The notes under the pieces were generated by a model. It saw only the letters and a program-made list of their open reading frames with translations, was not told where the DNA came from and did not search any database. From a virus, in the IMG/VR virus record IMGVR_UViG_3300010413_000018, positions 62,001-126,000 of that record: a stretch of DNA of 64,000 nt. One strand, written 5' to 3'. The position numbers and the translations under genes were made by a program. Positions 17,830-26,520 of this stretch are shown in pieces. Within the stretch, counting starts at the first letter, position 1; every line of letters starts with the position of its first letter.

Positions 17830-18120
17830 CTACTTCTTTTTTGTTGCTCGTGCGATCTCTGCTGCTTCGCGTCGGCGAGTATCGCCTAAACGTTCCGCCA
17901 AGCCGTCGATGTCGTTTAGATCTAAATTTAGCACTTCGGAGTAGGTTATGTTAAGGCCAGAACCTCCGTGTTGATGATAAATCAAATTAAAAATTATGTC
18001 GAGTTCTACGTCTTTATCGATAAATGGCACAAGGCCAAAAATAAAGTCGTACGGATTACTGCCAGCGTCGCTGTTTAAGAGTTCTTCGAGTGACGCCGAG
18101 GTAGAAAGAACTCCGCTCCG
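17830..18120 (-). CDS. -1 frame extension of tail assembly chaperone (GT-like)
   Basis: This frame is open from just upstream of the stop of the 18075-18818 gene and encodes about 96 residues to a stop at 17830. The only visible initiator is a GTG at 18030, giving 66 residues, but the frame upstream is clean and reads as protein (ASLEELLNSDAGSNPYDF). It is therefore best explained as the C-terminal part of a frameshift product made from the CCCTTTC site at 18120-18126. The fusion would be about 329 residues. A separate 66-residue protein from GTG is the alternative. Confidence 0.7.
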   Translation of the reverse strand, partial: RSGVLSTSASLEELLNSDAGSNPYDFIFGLVPFIDKDVELDIIFNLIYHQHGGSGLNITYSEVLNLDLNDIDGLAERLGDTRRREAAEIARATKKK

Positions 18121-18818
18121 AAAGGGAGGTCTACCTCAAACGTATTCCCACAATGTGTGCACTCAATCTCAATAGTGGTTTCTAGACCACCATCTTGTTC
18201 GTCAAACGCATCGAGCATGTCGCGGTACTTACTGAGTTCCAGTTCTTCGAGCCAAGCGCGTTTACGATTGGTGTCGATTCCTTCTATTTCAACAATGCGT
18301 AAGCTCAGCAGATCAAGCAAACGCTGTTCCTGTCCGCGTAAAAACTTTGCGGCTTTCCGTTCGTCTTTTCCAGTGGTCAGGCGGTAGCTTATTGTTTTAC
18401 CGTCGATTTCAGCGGTTACGGGAGCGCCTGCTTTAAACTTGACTAAACTGTCTTCTGGTACTGGTTTAACGGGTAGGTCGTCAAAATCAATTTCCCAGCT
18501 AAAAGTTTCTTCACACGCTCGATTCGGGCAGGTTACTTTGAAACTGTATGGGTCGTTTGGATAAGTGGCTTGGCGTATTTGAATTAAAATATACAGGCGA
18601 TCGGCCACCAGTACGTCGAGCCAGTTTGGGTTGCCTCTATCGTTCAGTTCATACGGTCCAGCATCGTCTGTTTGCAGCCAACACGCGTTCAAAAGGTTGT
18701 CGAACAGTTCGCCTGTTTTGGCTGCTTTTCTGTTGCCCAACAGATTCATTTCACGACCTTTTAAACCTCTAACGCGTCCAGATAAACCTGACGGACAAGT
18801 TATTGATTTTTCTGGCAT
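18075..18818 (-). CDS. Tail assembly chaperone with zinc-ribbon motifs (G-like)
   Basis: A 247-residue protein located between the tail tube and tape measure, the position of tail assembly chaperones. It carries two Cys pairs: CPNRACEETF (about 109-114) and CTHCGNTF (about 226-231), which could form a zinc ribbon. Phage chaperones of this type often give a second, longer product by -1 frameshift into a downstream frame. A candidate site is present near the end of this gene. It is preceded by a strong hairpin at 18840-18861. Assignment is mostly from position. Confidence 0.7.
   Translation of the reverse strand: MPEKSITCPSGLSGRVRGLKGREMNLLGNRKAAKTGELFDNLLNACWLQTDDAGPYELNDRGNPNWLDVLVADRLYILIQIRQATYPNDPYSFKVTCPNRACEETFSWEIDFDDLPVKPVPEDSLVKFKAGAPVTAEIDGKTISYRLTTGKDERKAAKFLRGQEQRLLDLLSLRIVEIEGIDTNRKRAWLEELELSKYRDMLDAFDEQDGGLETTIEIECTHCGNTFEVDLPFGAEFFLPRRHSKNS
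18120..18126 (-). promoter_or_regulatory. Candidate programmed -1 frameshift site C CCT TTC
   Basis: On the minus strand the heptamer C CCT TTC lies in the reading frame of the 18075-18818 gene (codons CTC CCT TTC at 18128-18120). It fits the X XXY YYZ rule: both tRNAs can re-pair as CCC TTT. The -1 frame is closed by TGA shortly upstream and open from here to 17830, so a slip at this point gives 233 zero-frame plus 96 new residues. No downstream pseudoknot was worked out. Confidence 0.6.
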
Positions 18819-18839
18819 AATGTCCTTCCTAACGCTAAT

Positions 18840-18861
18840 GCGGCACCACTAAGGGTGCCGC
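18840..18861 (-). terminator. GC-rich hairpin between tail tube and chaperone genes
   Basis: A perfect 8-bp stem, GCGGCACC / GGTGCCGC, with a 6-base loop lies in the 69-base gap after the tube gene. No T-run follows on the minus strand, so it is not a complete intrinsic terminator. It may partly terminate or protect the 3' end of tube mRNA, which must be made in excess over the chaperone. Confidence 0.5.
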
Positions 18862-18887
18862 TTGTGGTTTCTTGAAGCGTATCGCGA

Positions 18888-19349
18888 TTACTGAACTAGG
18901 TCAAAGTAATCGTAAGTGAGAGTCACTGACTCGATATTGTTTTCGTCAGCTTCGTTGTCCCAATCGCCGCCAGTAAACTTTACCGGCCAAGCGTTGGTAA
19001 TTCGCCAACGGCGCAGTTCCGATCCGTCACGATCTTGCTGCACAATATCGAGAGTGCGCTTGTAGTCGTCGTCGATCAAGCCAGCGTTAGCTGCCGCATC
19101 AGCGACTTGCTTTACCCAATCCCAAAAGTCGCGGTCATTTGTAGCACCGCGTTCGAGCGTGACGTCGGTAAACGACACCAAGCCAGGGCTTTTGTTGGGA
19201 ATAAGCACTCCGCCTTCGCGGTGTTCAACTTTGGCTATTTCCACCGACAACTCCGAACACGTCTTGAAAGCCGCGCTGGCTATGCTGTCGATTTCAACAA
19301 CAAACTTAAACCGCTTATGGAATGATCTGGGATTTCCGATTACAGCCAT
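18888..19349 (-). CDS. Tail tube protein (T4 gp19-like)
   Basis: A 153-residue protein matching the conserved tube family: a short N-terminus, [19 protein letters not shown], the [10 protein letters not shown] loop, [20 protein letters not shown], and the closing [13 protein letters not shown]. Tube proteins stack as hexamers inside the sheath and are made in high copy. It is adjacent to the sheath gene. The length is typical. Confidence 0.93.
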   Translation of the reverse strand: MAVIGNPRSFHKRFKFVVEIDSIASAAFKTCSELSVEIAKVEHREGGVLIPNKSPGLVSFTDVTLERGATNDRDFWDWVKQVADAAANAGLIDDDYKRTLDIVQQDRDGSELRRWRITNAWPVKFTGGDWDNEADENNIESVTLTYDYFDLVQ

Positions 19350-19363
19350 TGTTTAGCCTCCGT

Positions 19364-21628
19364 CTAACTGGTACCCGCTGCCAGCTCCTCGTCTAGGGCT
19401 CTGGTATCTTGCGAGAAGGTGAGTACGATAAACTCGGCCGGCTTTTGAGTGGCCAGACCGATTCGAGCGTTTAGTTTGCCAGCAAATACTTCACTGGCAG
19501 GATTGAGCGCTTCGGACACGTCAACATAAAACGCCGTTGCCGGATCCGTAGAACGGAAAGCACCGACTTTCATTTGAGTGACCAAAAACGCGGTTATGGT
19601 TCTTGCTACGGTTGCGCGTAGTACGGCGTCGTTGTTCTTGTTGCGCGCGAACTCAAGGCCGGCTTTTACCGACTGCTCAATAAAAATAACTCCACGTCGT
19701 TCACTAACGCTCGGGAAGTTTCCGCCACCTTTGAGTGTGCGCGCGCCGTCGATCGCTATGGGTTGACCGGAAAGCTTGGTAATCGGGTTGATGCGCTTCG
19801 GAAAAACTAGGTCTCTTCGCGCTTCTTCGATTACTTCGTCCGTTTCCAAGCCAATAACGCCCATCAGGCGTCCTTTTTCATTACTGGGAGGATCGTAAAC
19901 GCCACCCACTCGGTCGCCGTCTGTGCGGGCATAACAGCCTGCAATGTGCCCACTGGGCGGGACGGTGATACTCGCAACGTTTCCGAATACGGTAGTGGAA
20001 GGATTGAGAACTTTCACTTGCGGCCAGTAAATAGCTGCAAACTCGGAAAGGTTCATCAGCGCTGCCGTAGTGTCGACGTACGTTATGATTCCGGAAGCGT
20101 CGAGACCGGCCGGAGGATCAAGCACTGCAAACATCGACATGTCGCGCGTTACCTCGCAGTAGGTAATCATAGCGTTATGCACCGCTGCCGTCGGCCGATC
20201 CGGAATGAACAGCACGCGAAGATCCAACGTGGTGTCAAAGGAACGTATACCGGTTTTACCCGTTTCGTCACCAATGAAATCGTTGTCATCGATGCTGGTC
20301 AGCCCGTCGTCACCGCCAGTCAACGGACCGTATGCCACCGGAGTAGCGCCAGGGCTATTTGCCGGTCGCGCCGCAGAGGCGTCAGTAGGATCAACGTCAA
20401 GGTCAACGACGGCTATATACTTGCTGCCGTTGTCTTCATCGTTGATTATAGTTTCGGCGTAGTCGTCATCGTTCGGATCCATGGTCAGATTGGGATAGCG
20501 CTCAACAATAACGCCACCGAACAACACGACCAGATTGAAGCGTGCTGCTTCGCCGGAAGTGGCCGCGCTTATTAGAATAGTGATGCTGTTTCCGTACGTA
20601 CCGTCGTACTTACCATTTACGGTCAGTGTGTCGACGGCTGCTCCGGAAGATCCGGTATGCACCGCGTTATCCAACCCAAGCTCATCATCGAGGGTTGAAG
20701 TGGCTTCGACTTGGATCGTACTGGTGGGTCCAGGTACGTTTCCGTCCGCAGCAACTTGAACTGCTCCGCCTACGTTAGTGACGACTACGTCAGTTACGTC
20801 AGCTTCTATAACAGTTTTTAGTTCCGCTACAGTTACGGCGTCGATGTCACCTACATCACCGGTTCCTTGCACCTCAGTGGTGGAAAAACCGAGCGCGGTA
20901 TTGGCTGTTCCGCCAGTAACCTGCACGTACGAATCAGTGCCTTGAACATCGCTGTTAATGCGCGGGTCACCAGCATTTAGATCGGCGTAACCACCGCTCA
21001 TCTTTGCATTAATCACTGCGATTACTTCCGCACCAGTCGCTGCCGCTATGTTAGCGAATTCAGACGTCAAGAACGTAATGGTTTGTTCTGATCCTTGGTC
21101 GATTTTAATCAACAAGGTTTGCCCATCGGACAACGCATAAGTCGGAGAGTTACTGGCCGTTAGTGTCGCGCGCGCGGCGTCTACCGTGGCCGTGTCCGTC
21201 GCTCCGCCGTCTACGCTAAAGTCTAGCGTTCCGCCTGGATTAAGCGCAAAAGGCTCGGTCGCAGTGCCAAGCACAATCCCAGCAGAAGCGGAAGCTACCG
21301 CTGTTTCCAGATTAAGCGTTGCCGCTACACTGGTCTTGGTGGCCGGAGTTGATACATCAGTGTAGTGAACGGTACGCGTAAAATACAGCACTTGCCCACC
21401 GTTTTCGAAAAAACCACGTACTGCTTGTGCCGCGTATCCATCCGCTATGTCACCGCCGAATACGTTCCTCCACTGAGCGAACGAAGTGCAAAGTGTCGCG
21501 GTTCCGATCGGTCCTTTTTCGGTAATACCAACGCACGCTGCCGTAGCGGTTTGAACGCCAGTTATTGTACGAATCTGAGGTTCTTCCTCTTGTACAACGA
21601 TTTTACTTGCTAAAAGTTCTGCACTCAT
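19364..21628 (-). CDS. Tail sheath protein
   Basis: A 754-residue sheath protein. The N-terminus (GVQTATAACVGITEKGPIG, FAQWRNVFGGD, FFENGGQVLYFTR) and the C-terminal domain (KGRLMGVIGLETDEV, NPITKLSGQPIAIDGARTL, VNVSEALNP-like YVDVSEALNP) match the contractile sheath family. It is longer than usual because of a beta-rich insertion at about residues 125-370. Part of this insertion resembles a domain in the tail-I-like protein at 4231-5991. Sheath subunits contract to drive the tube through the envelope. Confidence 0.93.
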   Translation of the reverse strand: MSAELLASKIVVQEEEPQIRTITGVQTATAACVGITEKGPIGTATLCTSFAQWRNVFGGDIADGYAAQAVRGFFENGGQVLYFTRTVHYTDVSTPATKTSVAATLNLETAVASASAGIVLGTATEPFALNPGGTLDFSVDGGATDTATVDAARATLTASNSPTYALSDGQTLLIKIDQGSEQTITFLTSEFANIAAATGAEVIAVINAKMSGGYADLNAGDPRINSDVQGTDSYVQVTGGTANTALGFSTTEVQGTGDVGDIDAVTVAELKTVIEADVTDVVVTNVGGAVQVAADGNVPGPTSTIQVEATSTLDDELGLDNAVHTGSSGAAVDTLTVNGKYDGTYGNSITILISAATSGEAARFNLVVLFGGVIVERYPNLTMDPNDDDYAETIINDEDNGSKYIAVVDLDVDPTDASAARPANSPGATPVAYGPLTGGDDGLTSIDDNDFIGDETGKTGIRSFDTTLDLRVLFIPDRPTAAVHNAMITYCEVTRDMSMFAVLDPPAGLDASGIITYVDTTAALMNLSEFAAIYWPQVKVLNPSTTVFGNVASITVPPSGHIAGCYARTDGDRVGGVYDPPSNEKGRLMGVIGLETDEVIEEARRDLVFPKRINPITKLSGQPIAIDGARTLKGGGNFPSVSERRGVIFIEQSVKAGLEFARNKNNDAVLRATVARTITAFLVTQMKVGAFRSTDPATAFYVDVSEALNPASEVFAGKLNARIGLATQKPAEFIVLTFSQDTRALDEELAAGTS

Positions 21629-22023
21629 TCTTCTTTACCTCCGTCGTCGTCGGGAGTCGGGTTAGACGCTTCAGCTTGTAGTGCTTGCGCACGTTGCATT
21701 TTGCGAGTTCGCGGTGACCGCATTGTTGGGATTGCAATTTTTTCTTCTTGGCGAGTGACTGTAATCCTACCAGATTTCACCAAGTTTTTAATCTGGAGGC
21801 ATCCTTCTATTTCAAGAGGAAGATCGCGCAGTATTCCACGTGCCGGTATTGTTAGCGATCCAGGAATCTTTCTTTGCACGAAACTTTGCTGTTTATTTCC
21901 ATCGCGCTGGTCGGTGGTTTTTACCATTCTCTTTACCTGATAACCCCAGCGTTTCTTCCAGAACGCTGGATGATTCAGAATAAGAACGATTGCCCGTGCG
22001 GTCTTATTACAAATTGTTATCAT
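21625..22023 (-). CDS. Small basic protein before the sheath, unknown
   Basis: A 132-residue, Arg/Lys-rich protein. The central part (PGSLTIPARGILRDLPLEI) looks like a short beta domain and the C-terminus is polar and probably disordered. The ATG overlaps the previous stop by one base, and its end overlaps the sheath start by 4 bases. A role in tail completion or sheath assembly would fit the location. No family was recognised. Confidence 0.6.
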   Translation of the reverse strand: MITICNKTARAIVLILNHPAFWKKRWGYQVKRMVKTTDQRDGNKQQSFVQRKIPGSLTIPARGILRDLPLEIEGCLQIKNLVKSGRITVTRQEEKIAIPTMRSPRTRKMQRAQALQAEASNPTPDDDGGKEE

Positions 22024-23054
22024 TAAATTCCTCCACTACCTTTTGGACTTGGTCCTGTCTTGTATGATGCGCCGAGTTGGTAGGAAGTCAAACGTACTCC
22101 TTCGTCGTTAGTGGACGCGGTTTTCCCAATTACTTGATCATCAGGGAAACCGGTTAGATCTTGCATGTCGAATCCTCGTATTACAAATCTACCACTAAAA
22201 GCCCTAATGTTCGAATCGTTTGGTGTTTCAATGGCTTTTAAATCACCGTCCGGCATCAGGTCTATCTCATACTGTACCGTACCTTTTGACGAATCAGAAG
22301 GATCTCTTGCGAATTCAATGTATTTGTTGCGTTCAAAATAGCTGTATACTGCTGCCATTAAATTCAACAATTCCATCTTCAAGTCGGATACGCCAACAAT
22401 TCCAAATTCCATGTCTACAGTGTAACCTACTCTGCGCTTCAAGTATTCTCCTGCAGCCAGGCCTGCTTCGATTGGCGGTTGATTCTGTGAATAAAATCTA
22501 TTCTCAACCAAATCTGGACCGATTAGTGCTATTCCTGGAAGTTCGGCCAATTCTGTAATGTTTAACAGATCTCCGGTGTCGCCGTCAAATTCTGTGTGAG
22601 TGGATACTGAAACATTTGGAATTGTTTGTAGTTTGAATTCGTGAATTATGGCGCGAATTATTCTTGCGAAATCGCTTTGAGTAGCTAGCTGAGCACGGGA
22701 ATAAGTTAGTCCGTCTGATAGAATTACTTCTTCCCCAACAATTGGATCGCCATTATCGTCGAGGTTTCGTAAGGTTACATCTACTGTGCCTTCACCATAG
22801 TTGTTGGCTTTATCCACGGTTATTGGTGACTTTGGCACAAGCACAAATAATCTGGTTGCGCTGACTACCGCGACTTCTGTTCCGTATGAAGTGCCAAATA
22901 AAATTTCAACAGTAGGGATAGGATCGGCAGCGGGTTCTGAAGTGGCAGGTGGAAGTGTTGGAACTTTAAAATTAGTTCCAGTAATTTCAATTAAAGTTTT
23001 ACCTCCAGTAGGCACGCTGGGAGGAGAAACGTCAGTGATAGTAGGTACTGCCAT
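22023..23054 (-). CDS. Neck/tail terminator-region protein with IPT/TIG domain
   Basis: A 343-residue protein. Residues about 1-115 form an IPT/TIG Ig-like domain (ITDVSPPSVPTGGKTLIEITGTNF). The rest is a mixed domain (FARIIRAIIHEFKL... VDMEFGIVGV...) reminiscent of tail-completion proteins. It lies between head-tail joining genes and the sheath, supporting a neck or tail-terminator function. Ig-like domains often decorate virion proteins and bind surfaces weakly. Confidence 0.6.
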   Translation of the reverse strand: MAVPTITDVSPPSVPTGGKTLIEITGTNFKVPTLPPATSEPAADPIPTVEILFGTSYGTEVAVVSATRLFVLVPKSPITVDKANNYGEGTVDVTLRNLDDNGDPIVGEEVILSDGLTYSRAQLATQSDFARIIRAIIHEFKLQTIPNVSVSTHTEFDGDTGDLLNITELAELPGIALIGPDLVENRFYSQNQPPIEAGLAAGEYLKRRVGYTVDMEFGIVGVSDLKMELLNLMAAVYSYFERNKYIEFARDPSDSSKGTVQYEIDLMPDGDLKAIETPNDSNIRAFSGRFVIRGFDMQDLTGFPDDQVIGKTASTNDEGVRLTSYQLGASYKTGPSPKGSGGI

Positions 23055-23074
23055 AGCTTGATTATACCATACGA

Positions 23075-23719
23075 TTAAAATAACCCGACAGTTCCTTTTG
23101 AAATTTTGGCAATCCGTATTTTCATGTTTGCCAGTACGCGTTTACGGGTCATCTTGGCGTACACTGGTGCAATAAATGGACGTGCTGGAATTTGAATAAC
23201 CATAACACCGCGCGCTAAGCCTCCCCCAGTTTTACGGCGCTTTCCCCCTTTTACCGTTGCGTTAAGTCCACCGCGCCGCATCATGGCGTAAAAATACTTT
23301 CGCATTTTTTCTGTGACTTTAATGACCACAACGCGCCCTTCTTCGTGCACGCGCGCGATGTTGACTAAATCTTTTCCGTCGCTAGTCCGCGTTCCTCGCA
23401 GCACGCCAATAAAAATCTGATGCGAGCGTTCAACCAAGGCAATGTTTCGCCGTAAAGTAGCGGTACGAATTAACGCTTTACGGCCGGCGAAGCCTTCCGC
23501 GCGGCGTTTAGCGCGCGTCAATGGCGACAGTTTTTTAAAACGCTTGCCTCCTGGTGCTTGTTTCGTAATTCCCTGCACTACTTGCTTGTGCCAAAAGCGC
23601 GCTTCTTGAAGTAAAGCGCGGCGCCAAACCATATCAATTTTCTTTTGTCCGGCTGGTCCTAATGCATGACGAGCGCGCGCCCAGTCGCCAAATGGCTTAA
23701 TGATTATTCCACTGCTCAT
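23075..23719 (-). CDS. Virion morphogenesis / tail completion protein (gpG-like)
   Basis: A 214-residue, very basic protein. WHKQVVQGITKQAPGGKRFKKLSPLT and the IPARPFIAPV segment near the C-terminus are typical of phage virion morphogenesis proteins (Mu gpG / P2 gpS type), which complete the tail and help join it to the head. The start overlaps the end of the next upstream gene by 4 bases. Position among neck genes agrees. Confidence 0.75.
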   Translation of the reverse strand: MSSGIIIKPFGDWARARHALGPAGQKKIDMVWRRALLQEARFWHKQVVQGITKQAPGGKRFKKLSPLTRAKRRAEGFAGRKALIRTATLRRNIALVERSHQIFIGVLRGTRTSDGKDLVNIARVHEEGRVVVIKVTEKMRKYFYAMMRRGGLNATVKGGKRRKTGGGLARGVMVIQIPARPFIAPVYAKMTRKRVLANMKIRIAKISKGTVGLF

Positions 23720-24231
23720 CCAGCACCGCGTACGCCAAGATCACGCGTTTCAAACGTAACCAGTAAAAGATTTCTTTGGAGGCTTGAAAGCCCAAAGCCG
23801 CGCGACTGTACTTGCGTCACGAACAACCCTGGAGGGTTGGGAATCTGCTCGATAAGTTCTTCGGTGAGATCGTGTTTAATGGCGTCTAGCCGATCGTTTA
23901 CCCGTATCAGCGGTCTACCAGTAGCTGCTTCTACTAAGCCGGCATCTTCAAGATCGCGGTAGTGCATAATAACAGTAATTTGTGACGAAGGAGATCGTCC
24001 GTTCACCATCATTTCCAATTCTTCAAAAGTGCCTGGTTCTATTTGTGCTCTGCAGGTCACGATACTTTCTGATCGACTAATCGTACCGCGCCCCGAACCA
24101 CTAGCTGGAGGCACCATTATCGGCTCACGAAAATCTTCGTCGTAACCGCCGTCTGTAATAACCGCAGTCGCGTCAGTATCGAGCTGGGCTATATCCAACT
24201 TGAAAGGAAATATTAAACGCCCACGAGCCAT
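23716..24231 (-). CDS. Neck-region protein, unknown
   Basis: A 171-residue protein. The N-terminal half is beta-rich and acidic; the sequence SRSESIVTCRAQIEPGTFEELEMM suggests a compact mixed fold. It is coupled (one- to four-base overlaps) with both the gp6-like connector and the tail-completion protein, so a head-tail joining role is likely. No family was recognised. Confidence 0.6.
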   Translation of the reverse strand: MARGRLIFPFKLDIAQLDTDATAVITDGGYDEDFREPIMVPPASGSGRGTISRSESIVTCRAQIEPGTFEELEMMVNGRSPSSQITVIMHYRDLEDAGLVEAATGRPLIRVNDRLDAIKHDLTEELIEQIPNPPGLFVTQVQSRGFGLSSLQRNLLLVTFETRDLGVRGAG

Positions 24232-25304
24232 TACACTGACCTCAATCTAACGGGTGCGGAATACATTAGAAGAATGTTATCGATACGCGGATCGCCGGTA
24301 AACGGGCCAACGCCTTGGCGTCCTAACGACACCGGATTCACAAAAGAAATGGATTGGTCACGGGTCTTTTGCGATGTTATTCTCCACCATGCTCCGGTGC
24401 GCTCATCAGTTGGGTCAGCAGTGTAAAGTGAGGGTAGTTCTCGCATTGCCATCATTTTAGCCGCATGCTGAATGGCAAGTGGCGTCATACCGGTGGCAGA
24501 ACCGTCGTAGTCAGTGTATCCAAATACACCTTCAACCGTGACGTTTAATTGTCCGCGCGGAAACCAAGTCAGCCCAAACTTAAACAGCAGGTCGTCATCA
24601 AACGGCTGACTTATTTCAAGGCGTGGGTTTTCGCGATCGTCCGGATTTGTTAGGCCTTGTGTAATGTGCCGATTATAAACGATTATTTCACTGGTTGAAT
24701 ACGATACACCATCAAGTTGCACATCAGTTATTGATATAATAGGTTGTTCCAGAAGGATAGCTGGAGTGCCGGATCCGTCTAAGTTGAAGGTTAAGGTTCG
24801 TGGTTCGAACCATCTTCCGGTGTACCGCTCGATATCTTTTGAGACGCGTTGAATAATCGTTTCGAGGTATGAGTCTGAGTATGAAGTTGGCACACCCTCG
24901 TCACGGAGATCTTGTACCGTACAGTACATGGTTTCTGTGCCTGGTGACCCGGTCGATTCGACAAGAACTTCAAAATCTTCCTCGCCAGTTTGATACGACG
25001 ACGTCGATTGATACTTCCATCTCCAATAGATGCGGTAAGTTCCGAGGTCAGCTGAAACGTCTGGCGTCCATCCTTGTCCTTCAGTGTTGTCGTAGGCATA
25101 GTAGGAACCCTCCGCGAAGCGTCCAGGAGCGCTTGTGACGTCTTCCCATCCAGTTACCGGAAATACCTGAGTGCCTGGTAAGCCTCCCTCGATATTGAAG
25201 ATTTGGAACTCCACCAGATACATGTCGGTTTTAACATTGTTGATGCTGATGAACCAATTTATGTTATCGGTAGTGTTTTCTTGTCCGCGCGGTATGGATG
25301 GCAT
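24231..25304 (-). CDS. Head-tail connector (gp6-like) with N-terminal beta domain
   Basis: A 357-residue protein. The C-terminal part, from about residue 130, carries the connector pattern: a helical YCTVQDLRDEGVP segment, YLETIIQRVSKDIERYTGRWFEP, then LEQPIISITDVQLDG. These adaptors form a ring under the portal. Residues 1-125 are a beta domain not found in short connectors, so this is a longer, fused version. Neighbours are neck proteins. Confidence 0.75.
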   Translation of the reverse strand: MPSIPRGQENTTDNINWFISINNVKTDMYLVEFQIFNIEGGLPGTQVFPVTGWEDVTSAPGRFAEGSYYAYDNTEGQGWTPDVSADLGTYRIYWRWKYQSTSSYQTGEEDFEVLVESTGSPGTETMYCTVQDLRDEGVPTSYSDSYLETIIQRVSKDIERYTGRWFEPRTLTFNLDGSGTPAILLEQPIISITDVQLDGVSYSTSEIIVYNRHITQGLTNPDDRENPRLEISQPFDDDLLFKFGLTWFPRGQLNVTVEGVFGYTDYDGSATGMTPLAIQHAAKMMAMRELPSLYTADPTDERTGAWWRITSQKTRDQSISFVNPVSLGRQGVGPFTGDPRIDNILLMYSAPVRLRSV

Positions 25305-25319
25305 AGTGAACCCTTTCTG

Positions 25320-25598
25320 TTATGGTAGCACACCGTCCGGATCGTATGGACTGCCAACTACTGGAATGTCACCGTAGAATGCTTGAATTCTAAAACCCGT
25401 TTTGGGAGCAACATTGAACTGGAACTCGGTGTCTGATATTTCAGTGATACCAAAATTATCGTCGTCTACCGGATAAATCAACCCATTGACCACACCGCGT
25501 AAAGTTCCTGCTAGATACGGAGTGGGTGTAGTAAAGTTACGGTTAACGCCATCGACGTCACCAGTAACATCAAAAATACCTGAACTTGCATCGCTCAC
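25320..25598 (-). CDS. Small beta-rich protein, unknown
   Basis: A 92-residue soluble protein, beta-rich with conserved-looking VDGVNRNFTTPTPY and TEFQFNVAPKTGFRIQAFY segments. Such sequences appear in phage fibre or adaptor proteins. It overlaps the patatin-like gene end by 4 bases and precedes the connector. A virion role is likely from position only. Confidence 0.6.
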   Translation of the reverse strand: MSDASSGIFDVTGDVDGVNRNFTTPTPYLAGTLRGVVNGLIYPVDDDNFGITEISDTEFQFNVAPKTGFRIQAFYGDIPVVGSPYDPDGVLP

Positions 25599-26482
25599 AC
25601 TTTCATTCTACCACTTTGTTTAGCTTCAAACACTTTCTTGGCGTCTGCATAACCTAGTGTCATCAATTTGCGATTTTTACTGGGAGAAAAGTCTAGACTA
25701 TCGCCAAGAGATTTTTCCGGTTGAACTACCGTAATATCGACCCACCGCTTATCATAAGCGTTACCTAGGTTCGCCGCCAGTTCATTGTGCAATTCTGCTT
25801 TTCGCAGGTCATCGCGACTAATTTCGCTGCACATAATATCCAGTACTCTTGAAACTTGTTCTAAGATGCTGGGATTGTTTTCTTTTTGAAAGTCAACTTT
25901 TTGAGGCCCACATGTAACTACAATTATTTTAGTAGCACCTAAGTCGAAGGCGGATCGTAACGGTGTGATATTTCTCAAGCCACCGTCGCTGTAAATTATT
26001 TCTTTTATTTTAACCGGTGAAAAGAAAATAGGGAAACTGCTCGATGCTTGAACACCTTGTACGATGTCCGGGCTTTTTTCATTCCACGTAGCGCATTCAC
26101 CGTCATTTAACGAAACACCGGTAATACGCAGTAGCTTTCCGGAACTGCGCAGCCGATCTACGTTCAAGTGCTTGTGTAGTAAGTTCCGCACTGGTTCAGT
26201 GTTGTAAACGCTGCCTTTCCAAAAAGCGGGTAAATACCACAACAATCCCCAGCACCATTTTTTATAAATCCAACTAGTATCAAGCTTAAGCCAAAGCTTT
26301 TCTAACTCAACCAACCCTGCGTATTCTTTACCGTGGCTGAACTGAGCTAGAAAAGCTGAATTAATTGCTCCTACAGAAACGCCGCAGTAAGCATCAGGAC
26401 GATAGCATTGGAGAATGTAGTCTAAAGCGCCTACTTCGTAGGCACCATTCGCTCCGCCACCTGATAGTACTACTGCTAGCAT
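25595..26482 (-). CDS. Patatin-like phospholipase
   Basis: A 295-residue protein with the full patatin signature: glycine-rich oxyanion segment SGGGANGAYE (7-16), nucleophile elbow GVSVG (34-38, Ser36), and DGG (166-168) for the Ser-Asp dyad. It should hydrolyse acyl ester bonds of lipids, probably phospholipids. There is no signal peptide or membrane anchor. A GGAGG site precedes the ATG. It is embedded in the virion gene block, after a GH16-like lipoprotein and before a connector, so it might be carried in the virion or used inside the cell late in infection; the sequence does not decide this. Confidence 0.85.
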   Translation of the reverse strand: MLAVVLSGGGANGAYEVGALDYILQCYRPDAYCGVSVGAINSAFLAQFSHGKEYAGLVELEKLWLKLDTSWIYKKWCWGLLWYLPAFWKGSVYNTEPVRNLLHKHLNVDRLRSSGKLLRITGVSLNDGECATWNEKSPDIVQGVQASSSFPIFFSPVKIKEIIYSDGGLRNITPLRSAFDLGATKIIVVTCGPQKVDFQKENNPSILEQVSRVLDIMCSEISRDDLRKAELHNELAANLGNAYDKRWVDITVVQPEKSLGDSLDFSPSKNRKLMTLGYADAKKVFEAKQSGRMKV

Positions 26483-26520
26483 TTCCGCCTCCGTGTTAAA
26501 TTGTGAGTTTACTTACAGTA

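Noticed and set aside
24801-24814. tRNA-like TpsiC-arm sequence (TGGTTCGAACCA)
   Set aside because: It lies inside the connector gene, where it encodes WFEPRTL; no acceptor stem or D-arm fits on either side.
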